Assembly: GCA_028819675.1 (NCBI GenBank)
Contig: JAPPKT010000036.1
Span: 1-7,654 of the forward strand
Origin: Caldilineaceae bacterium
GTDB lineage: Bacteria > Chloroflexota > Anaerolineae > Caldilineales > Caldilineaceae
Length of the DNA stretch: 7,654 nucleotides
Reading direction: 5' to 3'
Below are positions 1 to 6,653 of the stretch, piece after piece. The position numbers were made by a program, and so were the translations under genes. Each line of letters starts with the position of its first letter. Position 1 is the first letter of the stretch. The notes under the pieces were generated by a model. The model saw only the letters and a program-made list of their open reading frames with translations. It did no database searches and was not told the origin of the DNA.

Positions 1-280
1 CGAGGAGGAAGTGGCCGTCCTCGAACAGCATGAGGGCGGCGACGGCGGTGATCGGTTTTGTCATGGAGTAGATGCGAAAGATCGTGTCTCCGGTCATGGG
101 CTGGCCGGTCTCGAGTTCACGATGACCAAAGACGTTGCAGTAGGCAGTTTCGCCTTTGCGGTAGATTAGCCCGCTGGCGCCGGCAAGTTGACCGTTGTCG
201 ACGTATCTTTGCAGCAGAGTGTCGACGCGGGCAAGGCGTTGAGCAGAAAATCCGGCTCGTTGTGGTTGAGGGGTTGTCAT
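1..280 (-). CDS. Serine hydrolase, beta-lactamase class C / family VIII esterase type (5' part only)
   Basis: This is the N-terminal 93 codons of a gene that continues past the left edge. I translated it by hand from the ATG at 280. It begins MTTPQPQRAGFS and reads without a stop to FEDGHFLL at the edge. The Ser-x-x-Lys nucleophile motif of penicillin-recognising hydrolases is seen as S72-M-T-K75, inside IFRIYSMTKPIT. About 70 of the 93 residues match the complete hydrolase immediately upstream (366-1634), and only 2 of the last 29 differ, so the two are tandem paralogs. An AAGGA ribosome binding site (287-291) lies 6 nt before the ATG. No signal peptide is present, so the product is probably cytoplasmic. 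The family includes esterases, transesterases and amidases, and the substrate cannot be told. The Tyr and Trp-Gly-Gly motifs would lie outside the window, so whether the gene is intact is unknown. Confidence 0.9.
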   Translation of the reverse strand, partial: MTTPQPQRAGFSAQRLARVDTLLQRYVDNGQLAGASGLIYRKGETAYCNVFGHRELETGQPMTGDTIFRIYSMTKPITAVAALMLFEDGHFLL

Positions 281-289
281 GAGGATTCC
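1..289 (-). repeat. Tandem duplication, downstream copy (start of hydrolase unit)
   Basis: These bases align without gaps to 1355-1643 at a constant offset of 1354 bp. Similarity starts just upstream of the start codon, in the shared GGAATCC stretch, and covers the first 93 codons. The offset equals one complete hydrolase gene (1269 bp) plus the 85-bp spacer behind it. Similarity is highest around the SxxK codons and does not extend into the rest of the spacer, so this is an old gene duplication with diverged spacers. How far the copy runs to the left cannot be seen. Confidence 0.85.
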
Positions 290-317
290 TTGTTTCGGAC
301 TGGTGTCCGTATGAGAA

Positions 318-346
318 GCGCGCCGCCTTCCATGTGCGGCTTGCGC
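318..346. other. Imperfect hairpin in the spacer between the two hydrolase genes
   Basis: GCGC and GCCGC (318-326) can pair with GCGGC and GCGC (336-340 and 343-346), giving a 9-bp G+C-rich stem with a 2-nt bulge and a 9-nt loop. It starts about 20 nt after the stop of the 366-1634 gene. On the transcript the next bases are TTCTCATACG, with no T-run, so this is not a convincing intrinsic terminator. It could be an mRNA stability or attenuation element, or chance pairing in G+C-rich DNA. Confidence 0.3.
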
Positions 347-365
347 GGTTGGTCAAATGCTGTGT

Positions 366-1634
366 TCAGTCGACGAGCGCCTGGTAGACGGCGAGGCTAA
401 ACTCACGCTCGATGGTGTAGTAGTCGGAGGGTATGAACTGAGTCATAAGAAGGCCCACCAGGTCCTCCACCGGGTCGATCCAGAAGCGAGTTGTGGCCAG
501 GCCGCCCCACGCGTAGGTGCCGGCGCTGCCTGGCTGGCTATAGGCCGGGGGATCGACAAGAGCGCTCATTCCCAGGCCGAAGCCATGTCCGGCGCGGGGG
601 CCGTCGCCTATTTCGATGGGAACCAGATTGGGCGGCAGATGATTGGCGCGCATCAACTCAACTGTTTTGCGCCCGAGCAGGCGGTTACCGTCCAGGACAC
701 CTTCATTGAGCAGCATCTGGCAGAAGCGCAGGTAGTCGCCGAGCGTTGAGACGAGACCGCCGCCTCCGGAGAGATAGGCGGGGGGCCTGGTGTAGCGGCT
801 GGTGCCTGGCGCGTCGTAGAGCTCAAACAGCGGTTGGGTCCGATTCATTTGGCCGTCTCGATGGGCTGGTCTGGCGCTTGCTCTGCTGGCGAGGTCGCTG
901 CCGAATCTGAAGCCTCCGGGTGGGCAGTAGCAGGCGGCGAAGCGGTCGACGGATTCGGCAAGGACATGGAAGCCGGTATCTGCCATGGACAATGGTTGGA
1001 AGATCTCGCGTTGGAAGAATTTGTCGAGCGACTTGCCTGAGACCACCTCAACCAAACGGCCGAGCACATCGGTTGCGCGGCTGTAGCGCCAGCGGGCGCC
1101 GGGATGGTAGAGCAGAGGCAATGCGGCCAGCTTGGTTATGAAGGGTTCAAGAGAATGACGCTCGATGTCGCGGAAGCTCTGGAGATAGAGTTTTTCGACC
1201 GGCGAATCGTCTCCCCAGCCGTAGCTCAGTCCGGCGGTGTGCATGAGGAGGTCTTTGATTGTGGGGGGCCGGTCGGGAGGGACGAGATTTTCAAGGTCAC
1301 CCGTACAGACCTGGACACCGGCAAACTCCGGCAGTATAGAGGAGACAGGGTCATCGAGGAGAAAGTGGCCGTCTTCAAACAGCATCAGGACAGCGACGGA
1401 GGTGATCGGTTTTGTCATGGAGTAGATGCGGAAGATCGTATCCTCGGTCATGGGTAGAGCCGACTCGAGATCGCGCTGGCCGAAGGCGCGGCAGTAGGCG
1501 ATGCTGCCCTTGCGGTAGATCAGCCCGAGGGCGCCGGCCAGATAGCCGCCTTCGACGTAGCGCTCCAATAGGTTGTCCACTCTGGAGAGGCGCTGAGGTG
1601 AGAAGCCAGCTCGTTGCGTTTCAACGGTTGTCAT
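366..1634 (-). CDS. Serine hydrolase, beta-lactamase class C / family VIII esterase type
   Basis: This 422-residue protein has the fold signature of penicillin-binding-protein-like hydrolases (Pfam beta-lactamase family; carboxylesterases of the EstB type). The nucleophile motif S72-M-T-K75 is present, Y184 of RYSRATDVLG is in the place of the catalytic tyrosine, and W376-G-G lies where class C enzymes carry the KTG-like box, as in EstB-type esterases. Length is typical for the family. No signal peptide is seen, which argues for a cytoplasmic esterase, transesterase or amidase more than a periplasmic beta-lactamase. The ATG at 1634 is preceded by an AGGGA site within the GGAATCC stretch that the paralog shares. 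The gene lies 85 bp after the MFS transporter and 85 bp before its tandem paralog, all on one strand, so co-transcription is likely. The substrate cannot be deduced. Confidence 0.92.
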   Translation of the reverse strand: MTTVETQRAGFSPQRLSRVDNLLERYVEGGYLAGALGLIYRKGSIAYCRAFGQRDLESALPMTEDTIFRIYSMTKPITSVAVLMLFEDGHFLLDDPVSSILPEFAGVQVCTGDLENLVPPDRPPTIKDLLMHTAGLSYGWGDDSPVEKLYLQSFRDIERHSLEPFITKLAALPLLYHPGARWRYSRATDVLGRLVEVVSGKSLDKFFQREIFQPLSMADTGFHVLAESVDRFAACYCPPGGFRFGSDLASRASARPAHRDGQMNRTQPLFELYDAPGTSRYTRPPAYLSGGGGLVSTLGDYLRFCQMLLNEGVLDGNRLLGRKTVELMRANHLPPNLVPIEIGDGPRAGHGFGLGMSALVDPPAYSQPGSAGTYAWGGLATTRFWIDPVEDLVGLLMTQFIPSDYYTIEREFSLAVYQALVD

Positions 1635-1643
1635 GGGGATTCC
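1355..1643 (-). repeat. Tandem duplication, upstream copy (start of hydrolase unit)
   Basis: This is the partner of 1-289. It covers the first 93 codons of the complete hydrolase and about 9 bp before the start. The longest near-identical run surrounds the codons for IFRIYSMTKPIT, around 1396-1450. Confidence 0.85.
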
Positions 1644-1719
1644 CTATTAAACGTGTTGATTGGGTGGAAGGGTCTAACGTCTCCTGGCATTGACTCGAAC
1701 GGCATCAGTTCGCAATTGG

Positions 1720-2946
1720 TCAATCTGCCGCGGCAGCGACGCTTGACAGTTCGGTGCGATCAGGAATGGGCAGGTGGACGAGAGCCGCGAACAGGCCCAA
1801 TGCGATTCCTGCGATCCAGATGGGCGTGTAAGAGCCGGTGGTGTCATAGAAGCGTCCTCCCAGCCACACGCCGATAAATGCGCCGATCTGGTGGCTGAAG
1901 AAGGCGATGCCATAGAGCGTTGAAAGGTAACGCGCTCCAAAGAAGTAGGCGACTGTACCGCTGGTGAGTGGGACCGTTGCCAGCCAGAGGAAGCCCATCG
2001 CCCCTCCGAAAACCAGAGCAGAGGTAGGGGTAAGGGGCGTCAGCAGGAAGATCAGGATGACGATGGCCCGACCCAGGTAGATGAGGCTCAGCATATATTT
2101 GCGGGAATAGCGGTCGCCCAGCCAGCCGAAGAGCATCGATCCAAGGATGTTGAAAGCTCCCACCAGTGCGAGTGCGCCGGCAGCCACGAATTCCGGCAGC
2201 CCTTTATCGCCCAGATAGGCGGGCAGATGGGCTCCGATGAAGGCGACATGGAAGCCGCACACGAAGAACCCGGTCGTCAGGAGCAGGTAGCCGCGGTGGC
2301 GGGCGGCCTTTCTCAGGACGCTTCGAAACGGTTCATCAACGTGAGGCTCTTGCGCGCCGTGCAACTGAGTGCCGGGACGGCGGGGTAGTCCGAAGGCCAG
2401 CAGGGCTACGATTGCCGGTACGGCGGCCAGGGTGTAGAGGGCGCCCTGCCAGCCGAGATTTGAAAGGAGGAGTTGGGCCAGTGGCGGAACCACGAACATA
2501 CCCGCGGAACCCATTGCGGTGATCAGGCCAAAGACCCGGCTGCGCTGGCTCTCTCCGATCAGCTGTGCCACTGCGCCCAGTACAACGACGTAGGAGGTGG
2601 CGCCGAGGCCGATGCCCACCAGCAGGCCGAAGGAGACAACCAGCCCCATTGTTGTGGTGAGGAGTGTAACCAAGACAAGGCCGCCAGCGTACAGGACCGA
2701 GCCGGCGATGACCACCTGCCGCGGCCCGAAACGGTCCGAGAGTAGGCCAACCAGGGGTAGGCCGAAGACGAGGTTGTTGACGGCGAAGGCGATACTGAGG
2801 TTTTCGCGACCAGTCCCGAGCGTTTCCGTTATCGGCGTGAGGAAGAGGCCGAAGCTGGACCGGATTCCGGAACTGATCATCACAGCCAGCGATGCGGATA
2901 CTATAGCGGCGACTACAAGCTTGCGATTATTGCTCACGCGACACAT
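1720..2946 (-). CDS. Major facilitator superfamily (MFS) transporter, MCT / oxalate-formate antiporter-like
   Basis: This 408-residue inner-membrane protein has about 12 hydrophobic segments in two six-helix halves, at roughly residues 10-30, 50-70, 78-98, 102-124, 137-158, 166-187, then 218-240, 254-276, 284-304, 308-330, 340-362 and 370-392. The loop between the halves (188-217) is hydrophilic. MFS motif A is clear between helices 2 and 3 as GLLSDRFGPRQ (67-77), with a second version, GWLGDRYSRK (274-283), between helices 8 and 9. The late segment GVWLGGRFYDTTGSY (359-373) resembles bacterial monocarboxylate and oxalate/formate-type carriers. It is therefore a likely proton- or solute-coupled carrier of small organic compounds; direction and substrate are unknown. 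The ATG at 2946 has an AGG about 5 nt upstream, while a GTG three codons in is possible but has poorer spacing. It lies 117 bp after the SURF1 gene and just before two serine hydrolases, which may act on what it carries. Confidence 0.93.
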   Translation of the reverse strand: MCRVSNNRKLVVAAIVSASLAVMISSGIRSSFGLFLTPITETLGTGRENLSIAFAVNNLVFGLPLVGLLSDRFGPRQVVIAGSVLYAGGLVLVTLLTTTMGLVVSFGLLVGIGLGATSYVVVLGAVAQLIGESQRSRVFGLITAMGSAGMFVVPPLAQLLLSNLGWQGALYTLAAVPAIVALLAFGLPRRPGTQLHGAQEPHVDEPFRSVLRKAARHRGYLLLTTGFFVCGFHVAFIGAHLPAYLGDKGLPEFVAAGALALVGAFNILGSMLFGWLGDRYSRKYMLSLIYLGRAIVILIFLLTPLTPTSALVFGGAMGFLWLATVPLTSGTVAYFFGARYLSTLYGIAFFSHQIGAFIGVWLGGRFYDTTGSYTPIWIAGIALGLFAALVHLPIPDRTELSSVAAAAD

Positions 2947-3001
2947 TCGACCTGGGGTGGGACAGCGAGAAGGGAAACGGTTGCGGCCTGCACACGGCCA
3001 A

Positions 3002-3022
3002 TCGAAGTTTGCCAGTCTTCGA
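3002..3022. other. Short inverted repeat between the SURF1 and MFS genes
   Basis: TCGAAG (3002-3007) and CTTCGA (3017-3022) form a perfect 6-bp stem with a 9-nt loop, about 40 nt downstream of the SURF1 stop and 55 nt upstream of the MFS start. The transcript continues TTGGCC with no T-run, so any role as a terminator of the oxidase operon is weakly supported. A small operator in front of the transporter is an alternative. The 117-bp spacer shows no convincing -35/-10 pair by eye. Confidence 0.25.
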
Positions 3023-3063
3023 GCTACTTTTCGATTAATTCTCGCACGAGTAAGGCAGTTCTC

Positions 3064-3948
3064 TTATGCTCCCATGTTGCGGAATTCTGCCCGCCGTGCA
3101 ACGGAAATGTAGACGACAGCGGCGGTGATGGCAAAACCGAACCATTGAAGCGCGTAGCTGAGGTGGTTGCCTTCGGAAAAGGAAATGTCCGGCTCGATGC
3201 GATGGGGTAATGATTCCGAGTAGCCCGCGGCACGCGGGCGGTCCAGGTCAAGAGGTCTGCCGTTGCCAGGCGTCAGCTGCAGGACGACCGGTAACAGGGG
3301 ATATGGCAGAGTCTGTCCGATCGCCTCGATGTCGAGCCGGTACCATCCTGTAACGGTGTCCTGCGGTATCGCCGATACGGTTCCGTCAGGCCGGCGGCGG
3401 GTCGGTTGAAGGATCCCGAAGTGCGGGCCGGTATGTTGTTCGTCGAGCCCGCGCCAGTTTGCGGTGTCGGCCTCGCCGACTGGAATCCAGCCGCGATTGA
3501 CCAGAACAGCCTTGTCGGAGCCGGCAAGGAGGAGCGGGGTAACAAGGTGGAAACCGGGCTGGCCGGCGTAGCTCTGATTGCGGATTGCCACCTGGCGGGC
3601 GTAGTCGAATTCTCCCTGCGCGGTAGCCTGGCGGTCGCGCGTCTGGTCCTGGGGTAGAGGCGTGACTGAAAGGTCGATGGGAGGTGCGGCCAGGGCGGCC
3701 TGTCGTTGCTGGTTGTACGCACGCCGCTGGTCCAGGCGGTCCAATTGCCAGAAACCGAGGGAGGTCATTACACCCATGGCGAGAAGGACGAGCAGAGTCT
3801 TCCACCACCAGCGGCGACCGAAGAGGAGTGCCAGAGTTTCCCGGACCTGGCGGGCCGACGGGGCAGTTTTTCTCACTTGGGACAGCCGCGGTCGAAGATC
3901 CCAAATTGGGCGACGGCGACCCGCCCGAGTTTCGGGCAGCCCGACCAT
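3064..3948 (-). CDS. surf1: SURF1 family cytochrome c oxidase assembly protein
   Basis: This 294-residue protein belongs to the SURF1/Shy1 family, which helps place heme a in subunit I of cytochrome c oxidase. It shows the family architecture: a first transmembrane helix at about 49-66 ending in GFWQLDRL (65-72), a large external domain with VLVNRGWIP (148-156), and the C-terminal signature GNHLSYALQWFGFA (260-273) leading into the second helix (about 266-284). The start is the ATG at 3948, which overlaps the stop of the upstream gene by one base (TAATG) and has a GGAGGG site 8 nt before it. A longer open frame exists but would run back into the upstream gene. The cytoplasmic segment before the first helix is about 48 residues, Arg-rich and rather long for the family. 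It is the last gene of the oxidase cluster. Confidence 0.93.
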   Translation of the reverse strand: MVGLPETRAGRRRPIWDLRPRLSQVRKTAPSARQVRETLALLFGRRWWWKTLLVLLAMGVMTSLGFWQLDRLDQRRAYNQQRQAALAAPPIDLSVTPLPQDQTRDRQATAQGEFDYARQVAIRNQSYAGQPGFHLVTPLLLAGSDKAVLVNRGWIPVGEADTANWRGLDEQHTGPHFGILQPTRRRPDGTVSAIPQDTVTGWYRLDIEAIGQTLPYPLLPVVLQLTPGNGRPLDLDRPRAAGYSESLPHRIEPDISFSEGNHLSYALQWFGFAITAAVVYISVARRAEFRNMGA

Positions 3949-4622
3949 TATGAGGACCCTCCGGCGGGCGCCGGGTCCCGCTGCTTGACTGGTGCAGGGT
4001 CTTCGAGCTCGGTGGAGGGCTTTGTGGCCCAATAGAGGACGACCCCACCAGATAGCAACAGAATGGAGAGAATACCGCCAAGCAGGGCCCGCCACGGGAA
4101 GGCTCTGGGGAGAATCTCATCCTGGTAGCTAACGACCTGCTCGACGTCGCAGGGCAATGTGGCGTCTCGGACCTGTTGATCCTCGTTGTTCTGTTCTCCT
4201 GCACAGCCGGGTGGGACAATGGTGACCTGCACGGACCAATTTCCGCGTCGGGCCGGTTCAAAGGAAGCTACGTAGAAGAGCATATTGAGGGCGTCTTCGT
4301 GGGTTGCCGCGGCGCGGAGGGTCTCGCGGCTGTCCATGTGCATAAGCTCGACTGTCACTAAGGCATCGAGAATGGGGCCGCCAGCCAGTCCGGTAGAGTC
4401 TCCTTCAATGTTCTCTGTCAAAGCGATGGTCACGTGGTATTCGCCAACTTCGGGCGGCTCTGGGTCAGACCAGAGATAGACCCGGAAGGGGCCGGCAGGC
4501 ACATTGTTCAGGTGCTGAATGCCGATGCCGCCGTGAGCGAGTAGAGGCACTGGCAAGAGAATGCCAGTCAGGAGCATCAGTACGAATGTTGTTACTAATA
4601 ACGTGTATCTTGGCAAACACAT
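3948..4622 (-). CDS. Unrecognised secreted, membrane-anchored protein in the oxidase assembly cluster
   Basis: I do not recognise this 224-residue protein with confidence. Residues 1-29 look like a signal peptide (hydrophobic stretch 8-29 ending PLLA, then HGG). Residues 30-172 form a soluble domain that should face outward, 176-198 form a transmembrane helix, and 199-224 are a short Pro/Ala-rich tail likely inside the cell. The domain has beta-rich stretches such as GEYHVTIALT (60-69) and GNWSVQVTIVPPG (127-139), vaguely like YtkA/FixH-type domains. H30, H37, M94-H-M96, H108, C140 and C158 could bind metal or form a disulfide. I chose the ATG at 4622 because the signal peptide starts there; a TTG at 4688 would add 22 polar residues and has no ribosome binding site. 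It lies between CtaG and SURF1 and is coupled to SURF1 by TAATG, so a role in oxidase maturation is plausible but inferred. Confidence 0.75.
   Translation of the reverse strand: MCLPRYTLLVTTFVLMLLTGILLPVPLLAHGGIGIQHLNNVPAGPFRVYLWSDPEPPEVGEYHVTIALTENIEGDSTGLAGGPILDALVTVELMHMDSRETLRAAATHEDALNMLFYVASFEPARRGNWSVQVTIVPPGCAGEQNNEDQQVRDATLPCDVEQVVSYQDEILPRAFPWRALLGGILSILLLSGGVVLYWATKPSTELEDPAPVKQRDPAPAGGSS
3957..3962 (-). promoter_or_regulatory. Shine-Dalgarno site for SURF1
   Basis: GGAGGG lies 8 nt before the ATG at 3948, inside the last codons of the preceding gene. Together with the TAATG overlap it fixes the SURF1 start and supports coupled translation of the two genes. Confidence 0.75.
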
Positions 4623-4706
4623 AGTTGTGTCCAGTACTCTCGGACTATCCAACCAATCAGTATTGCTGTGCCGTCCGCGGAGCGCCAATTCGAAGCATGG
4701 CGACGG

Positions 4707-5642
4707 TTAGCCGGAGGCCAGCGGAGTCGGGCCGCCGCGATTGGGGGGCGGCGCCAGACCCATCACGGGCGGATGCGGGTTTCGGACGCGTGCATCTTGC
4801 TCAGCGCTCGCAAGCAGACGTGCCACCAAGGCCAGGGCCGCGATCACATACATCATGCTGCCAGGAATCCACATGATCAGCCCTCCCCATACCTGATCAT
4901 CCATGACGCTAAGGCCGTAGAGACGGGGCAGGGACTCGTAGTAGGGGTAGATGGGCGTTGCGGCAAAGGAGAGTGCTACGCCGAGCAGCATGTTTGGCGG
5001 GATCATGGCCAGCACGTAGGCGACGCGGAGCCACTGGGCGGGCCTGGCGTGGAAGCGGGGCGCGGCGCCTGTGACGTGCCACCAGAAGAGGAGGGCTGCA
5101 CCCAGGAAGGTGACGTGTTCCAACCCATGTATAGAGCCAAATTGCAGGGCAAGACTGTAGGCATTGCCATCGTGCCAGGCGAAAAAGATAAGAACGTACA
5201 GCGCCCAAGCGGTGGCGGGCGAGAAGGCCTTCAGTGCGACGCGGCTCAAAGGCGTGTCCTCAGCCAGCCAGACGGCAAGGCGGCGGAAGGCGTTAGCGAA
5301 TCTGGCGCGGGGTCGAGCGGGCAAGGCCCACAGGAAGGTAGGGAACGGGTTGGCCAGAAGCAGAAGCGGCGGCGCGACCATTATCAACAGGAGGTGCTGC
5401 ACCATGTGGATGGAGAAAAGGTGGCCGCTGAGAACAGCGATCGGCGAGAGGAGCGCGAGCGCGAGGACGAGGATCCCTGCGGTGTAGGAGGCGAGGCGCC
5501 AGCGGTTTGCAAAGCGTCCATCGCTGCGGCGGCGCAGTCTCAGCCAGCCGGCAAAGTGAAGCGCTCCCAACACGGTAAGTGTCACCAGGATCTCGGGGCG
5601 GAGATCCCAGGAAAGCAGGAGCGCTCTAGTTAGCGGATTCAT
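4707..5642 (-). CDS. ctaG: Cytochrome c oxidase assembly protein CtaG (caa3_CtaG family)
   Basis: This 311-residue integral membrane protein matches the CtaG family of caa3-type oxidases, thought to help form the CuB centre. (It is unrelated to the Cox11-type CtaG of proteobacteria.) About seven hydrophobic helices are visible, at roughly residues 16-36, 52-72, 80-100, 142-160, 170-190, 206-226 and 254-276. The family hallmark IHMVQHLLL (78-86), with H79 and H83, is followed by APPLLLLANP (90-99). Other histidines near membrane borders are H157 (AWHDGN) and H176 (GLEHV), and are candidate copper ligands. The tail after residue 280 is polar and Pro-rich. The ATG at 5642 has no good ribosome binding site, but an in-frame stop 27 nt upstream rules out a longer protein. 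It starts 52 bp after ctaE and ends 84 bp before the next gene's chosen start. Confidence 0.92.
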   Translation of the reverse strand: MNPLTRALLLSWDLRPEILVTLTVLGALHFAGWLRLRRRSDGRFANRWRLASYTAGILVLALALLSPIAVLSGHLFSIHMVQHLLLIMVAPPLLLLANPFPTFLWALPARPRARFANAFRRLAVWLAEDTPLSRVALKAFSPATAWALYVLIFFAWHDGNAYSLALQFGSIHGLEHVTFLGAALLFWWHVTGAAPRFHARPAQWLRVAYVLAMIPPNMLLGVALSFAATPIYPYYESLPRLYGLSVMDDQVWGGLIMWIPGSMMYVIAALALVARLLASAEQDARVRNPHPPVMGLAPPPNRGGPTPLASG

Positions 5643-5694
5643 ATGCGACTGGGTTGGGTCATCCTAGACAAACTTCGCTGCGGCGATGCTCCTA

Positions 5695-6369
5695 TCAGTG
5701 AGGTACTTCGATTGTTGAACCGATAAGATAGATGGCCGGATAGAAGAAGATCCACACCAGGTCCACATAGTGCCAGTAGATGGCGCAGGCCTCGACGCCC
5801 CAGTGCCTCTCGCTGGAGAAATGGCCCTTGCGACCGAGCCACCAGACGTTGAGAATCAGGACAACGCCGGAGAGGACGTGCAGTGCGTGCATGCCGGTCA
5901 TGCCGAAGACGACGGCGCCGAAGACACCGTCGGTAGGCTTGAGATGGCCTTTGACGATGCTGGGGAACATGCCCCATTCCCAGACGACTACGCCGATGAG
6001 AAAGGCGGTTCCGAGCCCGGCGGTGATGAGAAGGCTGACGAGGAAATCGGTGCGCTTGTCGTTGGCGATCGAAACCTCGGCGCGGTTCATGAAGTAGCTG
6101 CTAAGGAGGAGCACGGCGGTGACAACGAGGCCGGCGAACTGGTCCAATTCGGGCCGGACGACCTCGCCGTGGGGGCCGCGCCAGAGGTAGAAACGGGTGA
6201 CCAGCAGAGCGAGGAAGAGAAAAGCTTCGGAGGCGAAGAACAGCCACATTCCGAGCCGGTTGCGGCGCGTGTACTCCAGGTAGGTTGGCAGGTCTACTTC
6301 GCCGGTGTGGTGATGATCATCGGCGGCGTGGCCGTGTTCGTGACCATGCTCGATAGCGGTAGCGGTCAT
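5695..6369 (-). CDS. ctaE: Cytochrome c oxidase subunit III, short five-helix form
   Basis: This 224-residue protein is a heme-copper oxidase subunit III, which packs against subunit I and stabilises it during turnover. Five hydrophobic helices lie at about 40-60, 77-94, 108-130, 152-175 and 197-217, the short form that lacks the first two helices of the seven-helix mitochondrial type. Recognisable family stretches are FFASEAFLF (44-52) with E48, MTGMHALHVLSG (157-168) with H161 and H164, and IYWHYVDLVWIFFYP (197-211). The first 21 residues hold seven histidines (H8, H10, H12, H14, H19-H21) mixed with acidic residues, on the cytoplasmic side before helix 1. The ATG at 6369 overlaps the stop of the subunit IV gene by one base (TGATG), with a GGAGG site 10 nt upstream. 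Confidence 0.95.
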   Translation of the reverse strand: MTATAIEHGHEHGHAADDHHHTGEVDLPTYLEYTRRNRLGMWLFFASEAFLFLALLVTRFYLWRGPHGEVVRPELDQFAGLVVTAVLLLSSYFMNRAEVSIANDKRTDFLVSLLITAGLGTAFLIGVVVWEWGMFPSIVKGHLKPTDGVFGAVVFGMTGMHALHVLSGVVLILNVWWLGRKGHFSSERHWGVEACAIYWHYVDLVWIFFYPAIYLIGSTIEVPH

Positions 6370-6590
6370 CAGTGTTCATCCTCCGACCAGACGCTGCGAA
6401 TGTGCATAAAGTAGTTGACGACAAGAATGCCTTTCAACAGCGCCAGAATCATCAGGATGGCGAAGGAGTCAAAAGGCGGAGTAATCGCGGCGTAATACTC
6501 AACAAGCGTCAGAATAGCCAGCGTAATCGCTACGATAATTCCTTCGCGATAGATGGCAGTCTTTCGTTTAGTGCGGCTTTGTTCGCTCAT
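6369..6590 (-). CDS. ctaF: Cytochrome c oxidase subunit IV, small prokaryotic type
   Basis: This 73-residue protein has two transmembrane helices (about 17-37 and 41-63) and matches the small subunit IV of bacterial caa3-type oxidases. Typical family residues are TLVEYYAA (28-35, with E31), the lysine in LLKGILVV (51-58) and the NYFMHI box (59-64) at the end of helix 2. It accompanies subunits I and III and probably stabilises the complex; it has no redox centre. I chose the ATG at 6590, preceded by a purine-rich GAGAAAAGAG stretch. A TTG at 6626 would give 85 residues, but the GGAGG there directly abuts the codon, which is too close to serve it. It begins 63 bp after ctaD and overlaps ctaE by one base. 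Confidence 0.9.
   Translation of the reverse strand: MSEQSRTKRKTAIYREGIIVAITLAILTLVEYYAAITPPFDSFAILMILALLKGILVVNYFMHIRSVWSEDEH
6380..6384 (-). promoter_or_regulatory. Shine-Dalgarno site for ctaE
   Basis: GGAGG lies 10 nt before the ctaE ATG, inside the last codons of the subunit IV gene, just ahead of the TGATG overlap. Confidence 0.65.
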
Positions 6591-6653
6591 TTGGGCTCTT
6601 TTCTCGGTGCTGAACTTCCGGCGCAACCTCCATTGTGGAGAATGTTCCCGTTG

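Noticed and set aside
1635..1719. Nested inverted repeats (TTGAC/GTCAA around GAAC/GTTC) after the MFS stop
   Set aside because: The arms are only 4-5 bp, the internal loop is uneven and no T-run follows, so neither a terminator nor an operator is supported.
3386..4261. Second minus-strand frame of 291 codons over SURF1 and the unknown gene
   Set aside because: Its translation is rich in Pro, Arg and Ser with no domain. The SURF1 frame carries the full family signature and the upstream frame a signal peptide and membrane helix.
4623..4688. TTG start at 4688 for the unknown anchored protein
   Set aside because: It would place 22 polar residues before a clean signal peptide and has no ribosome binding site.
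4623..4706. Possible promoter (TTGGCG, 18 nt, AATACT) between ctaG and the unknown gene
   Set aside because: Each box matches only 4 of 6 consensus bases, and such matches are expected by chance. The gene is more simply part of the operon.
4668..5633. Plus-strand open frame of 321 codons antisense to ctaG
   Set aside because: Its translation is low-complexity (Gly, Glu, Gln and Arg rich), with no family motif or hydrophobic core, and the opposite strand encodes a clear CtaG. It is a by-product of G+C-rich codon usage.
5639..5662. Seven-codon open frame (MTQPSRI) whose stop overlaps the ctaG start
   Set aside because: The arrangement could suggest translational coupling, but AGGA directly abuts its ATG, too close to act as its ribosome binding site, and a frame this short is easily random.
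5770..6414. Plus-strand open frame of 214 codons antisense to ctaE
   Set aside because: It is an acidic, featureless translation lying wholly opposite subunit III and the end of subunit IV, which have strong family matches.
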